Of a stretch of 64,000 nt of DNA, positions 37,797 through 48,833 are shown piece by piece (the stretch's first letter is position 1; every line of letters begins with the position of its first letter). A program made the translations under genes and the position numbers. This DNA is from Volvariella volvacea V23. Taxonomy: Eukaryota; Basidiomycota; Agaricomycetes; Agaricales; Pluteaceae. The stretch is taken from NCBI GenBank assembly GCA_000349905.1, contig KB722736.1:2183428-2247427 (forward strand), in the 5' to 3' direction. A model generated the notes under the pieces. The model did no database searches and was not told the origin of the DNA. It was given only the letters and a program-made list of their open reading frames with translations.

Positions 37797-39559
37797 TTAA
37801 GCAGGAGTAATAGGGAACCACTTGTTAAATATATTGTCTGGGTCGTACTTCCTTTTAATTTCCTGCAGCCTTGGGTATTTGTCACCAAAGGCCAGCCTAG
37901 CCCCATCTGCCTGAATAGGCTGTCCAATTTCGGCACCAAAGTCGAAATCCGCTGAACGGTATATGAGCTGGGTGGCCGTAGAAATGCTAAATTTGTCTCA
38001 CCATAATTCCCATATCCCAGCTTTTGCGCAGCAGTTAATCCCCCCTGACCACCAAGCAGAATGTCCGCAATCTCGTATGCTGTTGATCTCGCAACTTGTG
38101 TGCGTTTGGGATCATCGCCATCCCAGAGCATCACAGCCAAGACGTTGGAAGTCCCTTCACGCCGGAAGGCGGAGTCACCAGAGGGGACGGACATGACTTT
38201 GTGAAGCGGAACATATTCGTAAAGCACCGCCGGTCTGAATCCTTGTTGTACTAATTCAAGAGCCTTATGGTAAGCTCGGGATATTGTGTCATAATGCGGT
38301 TCCGTTTGGGATAAGCCCTTCATGTATACCCCTTGACCGGGGTATACCATGGCGTTCTTGGGGATTTAGTAATATATATTGTCCACGGATACGTGAAATA
38401 CTTACTTGTAGCGTGTTCAATTTCTCGTAGGGTATCTCTGTAGTTTCATCTAGCACAGGCCCTACATTGGTCCAGGGTAAGATCTTAGATCGAGTTCTTT
38501 CAACAGAGTCACTGACCGATATCAAAAAGTGCTTTGAATTTGCTCCTTCCTTCGTTTTCAGGACCGTTAAAGAACGGAATGATCACGATGGCAGGCTATT
38601 ATAGATTGATCAGCCAGGTGTGGGTACATTAACACACGGCATGCTAACCTGGCCCCGCGGGTCGACTGAGGTGATGTGAAGCATTCCCTCCTCTTGACTA
38701 GCTGTGAGTATCCATTCCGAGGTAACCTTAACAATTTGTTCTAGGGCGTCTGGCTTGAAGATTAACAGGCCAGAGTACACAGTCCTCCTTTGTGGATGCA
38801 ATTTAAGGACAAATTCGGTTGCCACACCGAAGTTGCAGCCGCCTCCCCTGATCCCAAACCACAGATCGGGATTTTCGCTTTCACTCACAGATCTGATTGA
38901 GCCGTCCGCCGTGACTACAGTGACCTGTACGCCAATCAGCACAGAATCCCATTGTAATTGTAGAACTGGGTCCAACCTTCGCAAGATTATCAATGGCTAA
39001 TCCATGTGTGCCAGTAAGCCAACCGTAACCACCTCCGAGGACCAATCTAAGGGAAGCAAGCAATCGGTCAGTCTCACTTTGGAGTCACTTCAAACTAAAT
39101 TCTAACCCTCCGACCCCAGTCTTAGGGGGTAACCCAGTGAGCGGGTTGTCATCACACATGTCTTTGAAGACGTACATGATTGACTGTACCACCAACGGTA
39201 GCCAACCCGTGCTCTATGGCGGCCTTGTCAACAGTCTCCCAGGTTGCGCCCCCGCCGACATAGGCAAGTCTACTTTCAGCATCGATCGTTACTCCGTTCA
39301 AGTACCGAGAGAGGTCAATGACCAGGCCTCCTTCGCTCGAGGAAGCCCCAGATGCGCTGTGCCCACCACCGCGAACAGCCAACGAAAGCGAATGAGTTTT
39401 AGCATAATCTATGGCTAATGCCACGTCTGCGGCATCTTTTACGAAAGCAATGGCACTGGCCCGACGCTCTGCATTGCGTGCCCAACGGGCTATGGCATTT
39501 GCGTATTGAGGATCCTCGGGTGTAATAATATCGCCCTTGAAGTCTGGGATGACAACCAT
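37797..39559 (-). CDS. BBE-type FAD-linked oxidoreductase
   Basis: A berberine-bridge/glucooligosaccharide-oxidase-like flavoenzyme of the PCMH (VAO) superfamily. The start ATG at 39559 gives MVVIPDFKGDIITPEDPQYA. The FAD-binding domain has SLAVRGGGHSASGASSSEGG, with the His that usually carries the covalent 8-alpha flavin link, then LVIDLSRYLNGVTIDAESRL, VGGGATWETVDKAAIEHGLA and TGVGGLVLGGGYGWLTGTHG. Later exons give LWFGIRGGGCNFGVATEFVL, MLHITSVDPRGQ, a substrate domain (YPGQGVYMKGLS...LYEYVPLHKV) and the BBE C-terminus YPRLQEIKRKYDPDNIFNKW. The Cys of bicovalent enzymes is absent: the loop before TGVGG reads GGTVNH. Around nine introns occur. There is no clear signal peptide from this ATG, and the frame upstream is open but lacks an ATG. 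The substrate is unknown. Confidence 0.9.
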
Positions 39560-40567
39560 GGTACTGAGAAATGACTGTCGTTCTCTGTCTGCGGCTAGGT
39601 GGTTGAGGGGGAAACGATGTGCGAAATAGTGCGCAGCACTAAACTCCAACAGCCAGTGGGCAATAATGGTGATCGATAATCACATTGGTAAAAATAGAAA
39701 GGTGAATATATTTAGTATTCCCAGGGGTGTCTTGATAATTCGTTGCAGTATTGTGACTTATACTTCATCTATACCTAAATCGTCGCGGCGGTGGGCAGGG
39801 TAGGGTTGAAAGGACACTGGGCAAGACGTGTTCTTGGCGGGTTCAATTGTACAGCACATGTGATATTGAGATAATTATACGCTACCCTGAGGTCATCTGT
39901 ACCAGTAATCCGCTAGAGTGCCTACTCTAACAGTCCTGGAAAGAGATACTGGAGCGTATTCATTACGCCATAGTGGTACCGCCGTTGTTGTGGGTTGTGT
40001 ACCTGCGCACGGGCAACATGGGTTAACACAGAACATCAAGGAGGTGCGTGCCCAAGAGTTTGGTTTGGGTTTCATCCGTCTCTTTCAACATGTCATCATT
40101 CAAAGGCCGCCTAGGGCACGAGGGGCTCGTGTGTAACATGAGCTTTGCTGCCTATAACCAGTATCCGAAACACGATGGGACGAGCGCATTCTGCTCCTCA
40201 CCAGATGTCGCAACCTCAACTGCACTATGCCATACCATCCGACCAAATTAGATGGGCCTTGATAAGGAGCGAAGATCAGATGTGAATGGCATATTCACAA
40301 GCGAACAGCTAACCCCCAAACCCTGTGATTAGTGTCTAGCTTTGTCACGATATGTAGCACAGTCCTCGCTTGTCGGCGCCTCAGATTACAGGGTCTTGAT
40401 GCGACCCTTTCCACAGAGACCTTATAACCGACCTCGAGGCATCCAGTTAATGAAGCCCACCTGATGCACGAGGACAGCACACAAAGGATTATAAGAGTGG
40501 TCGCGCAACTTGTCCTGGGTCCGACAACCCACTTTCCACCTTAAAGCTCTATTGCCCCGGGTCCATA
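39560..40567. promoter_or_regulatory. Divergent intergenic region FAD oxidase / DUF6741 gene
   Basis: About 1 kb between outward-facing starts. Frames up to 70 codons occur but have no domain or splice support. The stretch near 39660-39770 is AT-rich. It presumably holds both promoters. No repeat or known RNA seen. Confidence 0.4.
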
Positions 40568-41556
40568 ATGACAACGATCGCTTACCCACCATACGATGGT
40601 GGCTTCACGCGCTCTCTGTCACGTCGTCAGTCTATGTCATATATCCCCCCGCCCCCTGGCCGTCCTTATTCGGACCACCAGGGGACCTACGATCCACCAG
40701 TCGAGGTAGGCCATTTGCCGTTCTCAATTGGGCGGGTCTCTTGATGTTCTTCAGTATCGTCAACCTGGCGTATATCCGTCCTATGCCCATAGTGTTCCAC
40801 CGGTTATGCACCGTGTGCCTTCTTCACGTATGTAGCTCTTTTGATTATCATTAGCCGCTCTCAAGCAGCTATTGCAGCGTATGACGAATACCACGATGGA
40901 TACTACCGAGAAACCGTAGTTCCAACACCTGGGCCTGTTACCGCACCGACCATGTACCCCAGCACCAGCATGGGCACTCGTCAGCGGCGACAATCGAATG
41001 TGGGCTACGCTCCCCCGCCGGTCGTCACCACGTACAGAGTCGGCAGTGGGACTCATATTAAATTCAAGCGAAAGGGCGCATTCTCAGCTGGCATCAGCCT
41101 TGCTGAGGCTCAATCACACATCAGGCTTTCGGGCAACGACCATTACACAATTTATGACTTGCACCCAGATACCAGGGGTCGAATTCTATTACGGGTCCGA
41201 GTGAGTCTATGCCTTAATATCACAATGACAATTCAGATTCAGTGATGTCGGATTTTACAGTGGGCAAATTACGCACCATTGACATACGAAATCCCATTGG
41301 ATGGCGGGGCTGAAGGTCGCATTAGTCTATCAACCTTAGCAAGGCGTGTTTCTAGGGCATGTGTCCACTACCTCGAGGTAACGTGTTTTTCCCTGAGTTT
41401 CTTCTCAACCCCGCAACGTGCGTGGGGTATACTGCGGGTTATTGATTCTTTCATCTTCAGACAAACCTTATCCCGGTTGTATGGGATCGTGTCGAACTCC
41501 ATCACCTTGAAGAGATCCAATACGGAGTTTGGCAGCCTATGCTTTCTGCTCACTGA
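40568..41556 (+). CDS. DUF6741-type protein of unknown function
   Basis: The start ATG at 40568 gives MTTIAYPPYDGGFTRSLSRR, a Pro/Tyr/Ser-rich disordered N-terminal half (RQSMSYIPPPPGRPYSDHQG and similar). The conserved C-terminal domain follows: GTHIKFKRKGAFSAGISLAE, HIRLSGNDHYTIYDLHPDTR, GRILLRVRWANYAPLTYEIP, GRISLSTLARRVSRACVHYL and LIPVVWDRVELHHLEEIQYG, then VWQPMLSAH and TGA. This matches, from memory, a basidiomycete-wide domain catalogued as DUF6741, for which I know no function. Introns occur near 40706-40754, 40829-40880, 41201-41260 and 41378-41460. The domain looks intact, with a tightly conserved end. Confidence 0.75.
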
Positions 41557-42167
41557 GTTCCTCAAGTTGACACAACCACTTCTAAGTTCCACCACACCTA
41601 TCACCCGCCGAGCGTTCAATTCAAGGCAAGATGACCTTGATGTAAGAGCAAAAATATTTCGATGATATAGGTGGAACATCTCTTATAACCAGATTTGAAT
41701 ATCAATCTGGATCACCAATTTGTTTATTACGCTCGGTCTTTGCACGGTGGTGGAACTTTCACTATTCCGAGCACAAAACCTTGCTTCTCCACATTACTTT
41801 GATGGTCCTCCGATCAAGTTGGTTGCGTACGCCACAGATTCCATCTGTCCTTGGTTTTCAACTTATTCCTGACTGCATCTTCGCCTTATTTATACCAATC
41901 TGCATGTTGCCTCATTTGTTACCTTTATATCCCTCTAGGATATATCTGCAGTTCCTGTATTTTTCTACACTGTTCTGTACACGTATCATGACCGTGGACA
42001 ATTCCAACTTGCTTTGTGAGATCCTATTCATCTACATCAATATATTAATCTAAAGTACAATACATGATATCATGGCTACGTGACGCTGCTCGCAGCAATG
42101 CGGGAAAGCAATCGATATTTCGATCTAAAAAAATTCGTCTAAATTGGGTAATGTTGATTTATGACAA
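41557..42167. other. Convergent 3' interval
   Basis: 611 bp between the DUF6741 stop and the nucleoside-transporter stop. It is AT-rich after 41940, with no supported gene. It is likely 3' UTRs plus spacer. Confidence 0.45.
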
Positions 42168-43907
42168 TCATTCCAGGAAGGGATTGCATGCGCATACAGC
42201 CGCTCTGACAACAAAGCTGGCTGCGCTGCCTATCACTAGTCCTCCAACGAGGCAGAAACTGGCCACTGTCGCACTAACGTCAACGTCTTCTCTCGCTTTC
42301 TTCGCTCCAGCAGTGGCCTGACGTTCCGCAAGGAAGGGGTTGTGGGCGATTGATGGTACTGACATCATGAACATCGATGACAGGTATCCATTTGATACTC
42401 CAAAGAGGAATAGAATGAGCATGTAGAGGAAGTCCGAGCTAATGATAGGGCCTGGCAGTGTACTTGCTGCTCTGATAAGGAGGTTGGCCACGGGTGCAAT
42501 TGGAGCCGGGATAGGGGTTGGTCTCTGCACATTGCACATCAAGAACAATGGTATAAAGAGAGTTCTTGCAAGCGAAAGACCGAGTAATCGCTTGGAGGAC
42601 CATATCAATAAAGAAGCGAATGAGCACAGATAACGACCCAAGAAGTCGCCTATGTTGAACACCAAGAAATGAACGGCAGAGAAGAGGAGTGGATGGGTTG
42701 CAGGATTCGTTGGCAAAATGGAGATCGTGATCGGCGGAAAGACAGCCTATCGGTGATAAGGATGTTAGCTTACCCTCAAATCCGAGGGGCGTTGAAAACA
42801 CATACCAGGGTGACTAAGAATACGTAGGCGACACCAATTTCATAAGTGATGTTCCCTTTCGCCACTCGGATGATTTGTGCCTTCTGCTCGGCCCATGTCT
42901 GACTACGACCTGCGGACACCAACCCTTGTCTCTCTTCCCCTTGTCCAGGAGTAGACAGGTATGCCGCTTTAGTGCGCTGCTCCAATGGTGCTGCTACCGT
43001 CTTGTACACTTGTGACTTCACCAGCCAGTTGTGTGCAAGGGCACTTGCAATCAGAAACACCGTCGACAAGGTAAAGAACATGAAGGCCGATCTCTCCTCT
43101 GGTGTTCCATCACTGACGTAGGACTGCACGCTTTCACGGGGTAGCCCCCACAGAGACCCAACAGCGCTGATGACCTGGACGCCACTGACAGCCACAGCCA
43201 CAGCGGCCTGTCCTGCATACATCGATTGCACTGCTGATGGCCCAAACAAGGATGCGACAGCGATAAGAGATGTCGTAAGATATGAGCCTGCAGCAGCCTG
43301 CAACGCTCCATCAACAATAATGAAGAGGAAGAACAACGTGGGTGGTGCCGATATGAACGTGCTGAGGGTCAAGAGGCCGTTCAAGAGAGCGAGGAACAAT
43401 ATGCATCTCCTAGTTTGTTGAGAGGGTATTGTCTGACAACGACGTGGGTTAGTGAGCATGCTCTCTGGTCGGAAGGGATGGACGAGTGCACCTGCTTCGA
43501 TGTTGCTGTAGCATGCGCCAGGAAGCTGAAATTCGACAGTGTAAAGGTAATAGCAATATACGAGCTACAGCCCGCTCTTAATGGTGAACCCTCTACCCGC
43601 TTGAGAAAGAAGGGTATCGCGGTTATCATGACTACGCTTATGTTGAGAGATGTATCATGAGTGCCAGTGACTAGGGCGAACTCGTACCATTCCATGGTAG
43701 TAGGACGGCGCAGCCGAGAATGAAGTGTATTAGTTTGATATTCTTGTCAACCACCACCTGCGGCACGTCTGCAGGTGCTAGAACGGGGTCATGTTCCGGG
43801 TCGTCGACGTCGCCGTCACCGGCTAGGTCAATCTGAACGTCAGAAGCATTTGGATTGGGAGACTGGGCGAGGGCATGGTACAGGGCCTCTGGGGACGAGG
43901 GTGACAT
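42168..43907 (-). CDS. FUN26: Equilibrative nucleoside transporter (ENT/SLC29)
   Basis: Polytopic facilitator of nucleosides; fungal members often sit in the vacuolar membrane. The signature first helix is IKLIHFILGCAVLLPWN, joined by a 50-bp intron to VVMITAIPFFLKRVEGSPLR, with the ENT hallmark LLPWN. Next come SYIAITFTLSNFSFLAHATA with TSKQ, FLALLNGLLTLSTFISAPPT, LFFLFIIVDGALQAAAGSYL and PSAVQSMYAGQAAVAVAVSG. The typical long hydrophilic central loop (AAPLEQRTKAAYLSTPGQGE) follows, then C-terminal helices: ILPTNPATHPLLFSAVHFLV, FNIGDFLGRYLCSFASLLIW, LILFLFGVSNGYLSSMFMMS and VASFCLVGGLVIGSAASFVV. The frame is open upstream of 43907 but has no ATG, so the ATG at 43907 (MSPSSPEALYHALAQ) is taken. 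The N-terminus could be longer through an upstream exon. Confidence 0.92.
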
Positions 43908-44202
43908 GTCAGAGGACGGAGGGTATACAACGTTAGTGAAGAGCGACAAACTCTGGCTGTTGTCGGGGATGGTGGTTGTCGAGGGAGCTGGTAAGTCGAC
44001 CCGGGGTTGTGCCAATGTGCTCAGAAGCCCTGTCGACCCTTAGAGACCCGAAATGGGACTCCTCCGCGGCACAAGACCACCGGCCAATCAGTGTCACGTC
44101 GTGATATGGTGGCCGTCCAACAAATCCAGCTTCCAGGGAGTTGATAGTGCACTGAGTATTAAGGCTCGTATCGTATGTATAGCAAGTATATATCATTACG
44201 CT

Positions 44203-45477
44203 CTAGGGGGACGCAATTTCCTTGGGGATGACTTGGTTGGGCTCGTCTTTGAGTGACAAATCTGTCAATCTCATCCTCATCCTCATCTCCTTCCTCTCTC
44301 TTCTCTTGGCCTTCTTTTGCCACTCTGTTTCAGCAGCCTTGTGCTTCCATCTCCTCTTCCTGTCCGCCTCCTTCTCCTCCTTCAACTTCTCTCGCCACTT
44401 GAACGCAGCCTCTGCCCTCGCCTCCCGCTCGGTTCGACCGCTCAACTGCTTCAGCTCAGCCTCAATGTACTCTTGCAACAAGCGCTTCGTGTACGACTGG
44501 TAAGACTTCCAACGTGCCAACTTCTTGGCTGTGGAGTGTGGGTTGGACAGCTCACGGTGAAGGTAAACTTCCACCGGGGCGGATGCATCAAACGTGGCCT
44601 TGATATGCGGGTTGAGAATGGCTGACAAGAAGTCTTTCTCTGATGGTGGGCGAGGAATGGGTCCCTTGAGTGAGGGGCCAAATGCTGGAGGACGATATGT
44701 CACTCGGGCAACCACATCCCTGCCTGTATCGTAGCTCGTCGCTGTCATAACGCCACTAAGTGGGTGAACGCAATAGGTATTCAAGACCACGTACGTTCAG
44801 GCAAAGGAGGCTTTTCGTATTTTGGCCAAGGAATGGGAATCTTCTCACCCTTCTGGTGAGGAATAACGGGTGTTGTGCGAGTTGCAAACCGCTGCCAATT
44901 ATACCGACGGAGGAAAGAGTCCCATTTGAGCGACGAGGTTCCGAGACGCTGCGCAAACACGCTAGGCAAACGGAAGCCATTAGATAGTACCAACGCGCTT
45001 GTGCGAGAGAACATACGGGACAACTCGCGGTTCAGTTGTGCCTTTTGCAGGCGGAAGTTCGTACTCCCCAATGAAAAGTTGACACCGCGAATAATGATAG
45101 TTTTTGCTTGTCGGAATTTTACCAGTATTTTCCTCACCAGCCTGGGTTTCCATTCAGACCAAGGTCAATGCTAAAGGAGGGGTAATACGCACATTGACGG
45201 TGCCCTTGACGAAAACTCGGTTGCTAATCCTGTTGATACTCAACACCTCATGCAATGTGTTGGTTTTGTCACCCAAGAGCCTGATCTGGTCACCTGGAAC
45301 TACGTTCCAGTACTTGATTCTGTCTCGTGGTCGAACGGATTTGATGACTGGGTCTCGGACGCTTGTGCGCTTCAACCAAAACCTCGGGATGGGGAGGAGG
45401 TGCCGGAAGTCGGTTGTCCATGGATATGTTGTCGTGGCGTTCAGCAACTGTCGTCGCGTGAACGGATGGATAGCCAT
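44203..45477 (-). CDS. MRPL40: Mitochondrial large-subunit ribosomal protein uL24m
   Basis: Component of the mitoribosomal large subunit with a KOW motif. The start ATG at 45477 gives MAIHPFTRRQLLNATTTYPW. The KOW core is RIKYWNVVPGDQIRLLGDKT, then NTLHEVLSINRISNRVFVKG. After an intron the frame must be read as SKNYHYSRCQLFIGEYELPP, then AKGTTEPRVVP, spliced to VFAQRLGTSSLKWDSFLRRY, NWQRFATRTTPVIPHQKGEK and IPIPWPKYEKPPLPE. That order matches fungal uL24m. The C-terminal extension holds a long basic coiled-coil region (KWREKLKEEKEADRKRRWKH) ending DEPNQVIPKEIASP, stop at 44203. The open alternative frame over 45000-45100 is misleading, and only the YHYSRCQLFIG frame gives the family sequence. 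Confidence 0.92.
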
Positions 45478-45693
45478 TGGTGACGACTGTCCACACGGGA
45501 TAATTGTGCGCAAGCATTTCAACGCGACCTTTGGGTGGTCAAATTTTGAAGTCACGTGATGGACACGACCCTTCACTGCGCGCACCACGCCCAAGTGGAG
45601 GAATTGATACATAAGTACAATGGCACAGCATGAAAACAGCATATTCAGACCCGACTATAGTAGAGAAATAATTACGTCCCAGATGCGTCCAAG

Positions 45694-48163
45694 TCAGCCT
45701 GCTGATGCAACCGCATTAGCTTTTGTGCCACCCCACGCTGTTGATGATGAACTGGGCTCTTCTGACTCCAGTGTCTGAACAACAGAGTTAAAGCCAACGT
45801 TTACCGCACCAGCGAGACTCACCTCGAGTAGCATTCCGAGCACTTGATCAACTTCAGCTGGCGGTAAACCACACCCAGCACCAATCAACCTCCTGTACTC
45901 ACTCATCCGACCATTAGTCCCAGCTTCTGCTTGGAACGCAACGAGCTCCTCAAACATGAGCTTTCGTCTTTTTCGATATCCACTAATATCCTCTCTCAGA
46001 GCCTCACAAGCTTTCCTTATCTGTTCCGGACCAGAAGGTATATCCATATACAACGCTTGCAAATCGGATATGTCCTCCATCGCCTCCAACTTTCGCTTGC
46101 CCTTCCCTGTCGAACCTCCATCTACACCATTCGGTAGAGGACCATCCTCAATACGAGCTATCGAAGGCACGTCCGGAGGAATCACCAACTCCTCACCAGC
46201 GGCATCCCTTATCATTTTTTCTCGCAATTCCTCGTCCTTGACCCACTTCTCCCAGCCTAGGCGATACCTCCATCCCATTTTTGCGAGTAGTTCTTCCTCC
46301 ATCGTCTTGAGCTTCTCCTTCATCTGTGGTAGTCCGTCTGCTTGGGCCTTCAAATGTGTCACCGCTCGTTGACTCTCCAAAATCTCGGCTTGGATATTCC
46401 CAAGCAGAGCATGCGCCTGTGCCATATCTCTCTCCTTGTCCCGTAGCTCCTGGTCAAAGGCAGCAGCCAAGTTGTCTAATAGCCCCGCTATCTCATTTAC
46501 ACAGCGTGTACTCGCCCTCTGCGCTGCGACAGAGTGGTGTATAGGAGGCCTATCAGCATGTGTGGGAGCGAGGGAATGATTCGATCCAGCGTTTGCTGGA
46601 GGGTTCGCAGCGTGCTGATTTCGATATGACATAGCACCAAAACGAGAGAGAGGGATGGGCGACGAACGGAATCGCTCGTCCTCGAGAATGTAGTCCTCTG
46701 TACTCTTCCCATCTTTGTTGGATATCTTGGGGTCAGCACCGTGGTCTATAAGGATCTTTACCAAGCGTTTGCTACGGCACCGTGCAGCTAGGGTAAGTGC
46801 AGTTTCACCGTCTTCGTCCTGGAAGTTGATGACATCCGCCAATTCCTTGGGATAGTCGGCCAATCGATTGAGAATGGTTTCCATGTAGTATCGCGCTGCA
46901 TGGACCTTTCCTTTTGACAATGCTACATCTACAACGTGGTGGAAGACGGTGCGATTGTAATTGTCAATATTGAGGGTAGATCGGTGCAGGAGCTCGTAAA
47001 GTTCAGGGAACTTTCGCACGTCATAATTATTTGCGAACATGACGCTGCGCATAAGGGCAGTTTGGCCAGCCTTGTTAACCTTGAAGATATCAGCACCAGC
47101 CGTGAGGAGAAGTTTAACTATGCGGATGCGGCCCATGGCACAAGCCCAGTGTAAGGAGGTGTGACCATCATCATCTATGGCCATATTTGGGTCAAAGTCG
47201 GGTGGTGGTGATATAAGCACTTGCGGTATCTGGTTGCTATCTGAGATGAAATACTCCAAGATCTGGTCCCCGTATGAACGGAGGTCGCTAGCACCATTAA
47301 CTTTTGGTTCTTCGAGCTCATCAACATCAAAACCAGGTTCTTCCAAAGCGGGATGGATGCGGTCATTACCGGGTACACCCGAGAAGTCTTCCTCGGCATC
47401 GTCTTCAAGGGAAGGACTATGTATCGGGGAGGGTGTGCGTGAACTTGACGAAGCCTCGGATGCGGAAGGGGTCATCGACCCATCTTCAGACGCGCGAGCA
47501 GAGAGGGATTCGTGCTCAGAATCGGGTTCGGCAACGTCTTGCACTTGGCGACGCGAAGAACGAGTGTTGACTGCAGGAGCGCTGGCAGACGCATCAACAC
47601 CATTGCCACGACGTGCAGGGCGCTGGACTGCGTTTGATACCAAGTGCTTAGGTGCCAAAGGCGGGCTTTTGGATGCAGGTTCGAACTCGATGATTGGCCG
47701 CAGTAGCTGATCACAGCCGTACTGCTTTGCCAATGCCAGGCCACGTTCAAGTGGGATCCATGTTCCTGTGGACAAGTTGAAAGGGACATATGACCGATGC
47801 AGGTGCTGGGGCCTACCTTGGTACTTGCCGTACCCTCCCTGTACCTTCTCATGCTCCCCCTTCTGCACCTCTCGCTCGAGAACGCGAGTCCGCTGTGGCT
47901 TGTCAAACCCGGCGACTTTCAGTATTTGTGTCGCGTTCAGCCATGAGTCTGACCGCCGGCGCATCACCGCGACGCCTTTACACATCCTGCGCGTGCACGA
48001 CGGATCAATAAACGTGTAGACTCGTGTCATATACTACGAACATCTCATAAACGGGTATCCCGCTGTATGTGGCCTGTCAGGAGTTGGTTTCATGGGAATG
48101 AGGCTCGGATGAGGGCAGAGTGCAGACACTGGCTCATACCTTGAAAATCTGGGTATCGGGCAT
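45694..48163 (-). CDS. MBP1: MBF-type APSES transcription factor with ankyrin repeats
   Basis: DNA-binding subunit of the MBF/SBF-like G1/S regulator, which drives S-phase genes. The start ATG at 48163 gives MPDTQIFK. Two introns bring in ATYSGIPVYEM and then MCKGVAVMRRRSDSWLNATQ, followed by ILKVAGFDKPQRTRVLEREV, HEKVQGGYGKYQ and, after another intron, GTWIPLERGLALAKQYGCDQ with LLRPIIEF. This is the complete KilA-N/APSES domain. Ankyrin repeats follow (DGHTSLHWACAMGRIRIVKL, AGQTALMRSVMFANNYDVRK and GETALTLAARCRSKRLVKIL). Then come a coiled coil (QIQAEILESQRAVTHLKAQA-like) and the conserved C-terminal heterodimer region (SEYRRLIGAGCGLPPAEVDQ) for a Swi6-type partner. The APSES intron at about 47760-47812 must be removed, because reading through it would break the domain. 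Confidence 0.93.
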
Positions 48164-48833
48164 GACTGAAGGGGAGGGGGAAAGTGTATACAAGCGGGAT
48201 GGTGATTGAATAGTCGAGAGAAATGGCCCAAGCACTTGCACTGAGAAGGGGATATAATATGGCGCAATGAGGTGCTGGAAATCTCTGACGAGCGTGTGCT
48301 TAACGCGCACGGAACAACAGTAGTAAACAATGGCGTGGGGGCTAACGGAGCCATTATTCCCAAAGCTACTCACCCCTTGGGCTTTGCGACTGCTTTGTGC
48401 CATTATGAGAAGACCTGACTATCGGCCGCTCTTGATGCAACACTTGCCATTGGGTTGTGACGTAGCAAAGGCAGAGTGCTGATGCACACCTGGCGATGGT
48501 CACCACTCAGCCTGGGCACCAAGAGAATCCCTGCGAGAAGTGGGCTCGGACCAGCTGGGCCGAGACAGCCGGAAGTAGATCCATCGGTCCGACAGGGTCG
48601 ATGTGGCATCACATCCCGCCCAAGCTCTTGCCCTCACCAGAAGGGATTCAGGGCGGTCATTGGTGTCGAATGATATTCCGTCAAATCCCACCGTCCCAAT
48701 TGGAACTCGCATTTTTGTGATCGTCCCCATGCCACATTCGTTTCTTGTCAGCACAGCTGTGTAAAGATCCCATTTCCCGTGCTTAAATTGCTGCTGCAAT
48801 TAGCCCGCTCCAAGATATCCTGACGTCCACACC
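48164..48833. promoter_or_regulatory. Divergent region MBP1 / P450-A
   Basis: 670 bp between outward-facing starts. An ACGCGC near 48300 resembles the MBF core (ACGCG), which could mean self-regulation of MBP1, but one such hit is expected by chance at this length. No TATA box is placed upstream of P450-A as it is for P450-B and P450-C. Confidence 0.35.

Noticed and set aside
45000..45110. Alternative uL24m frame reading RGVNFSLGSTNFRLQKAQ
   Set aside because: Although it stays open, only the frame giving YHYSRCQLFIGEYELPP matches the protein family and splices onward correctly.
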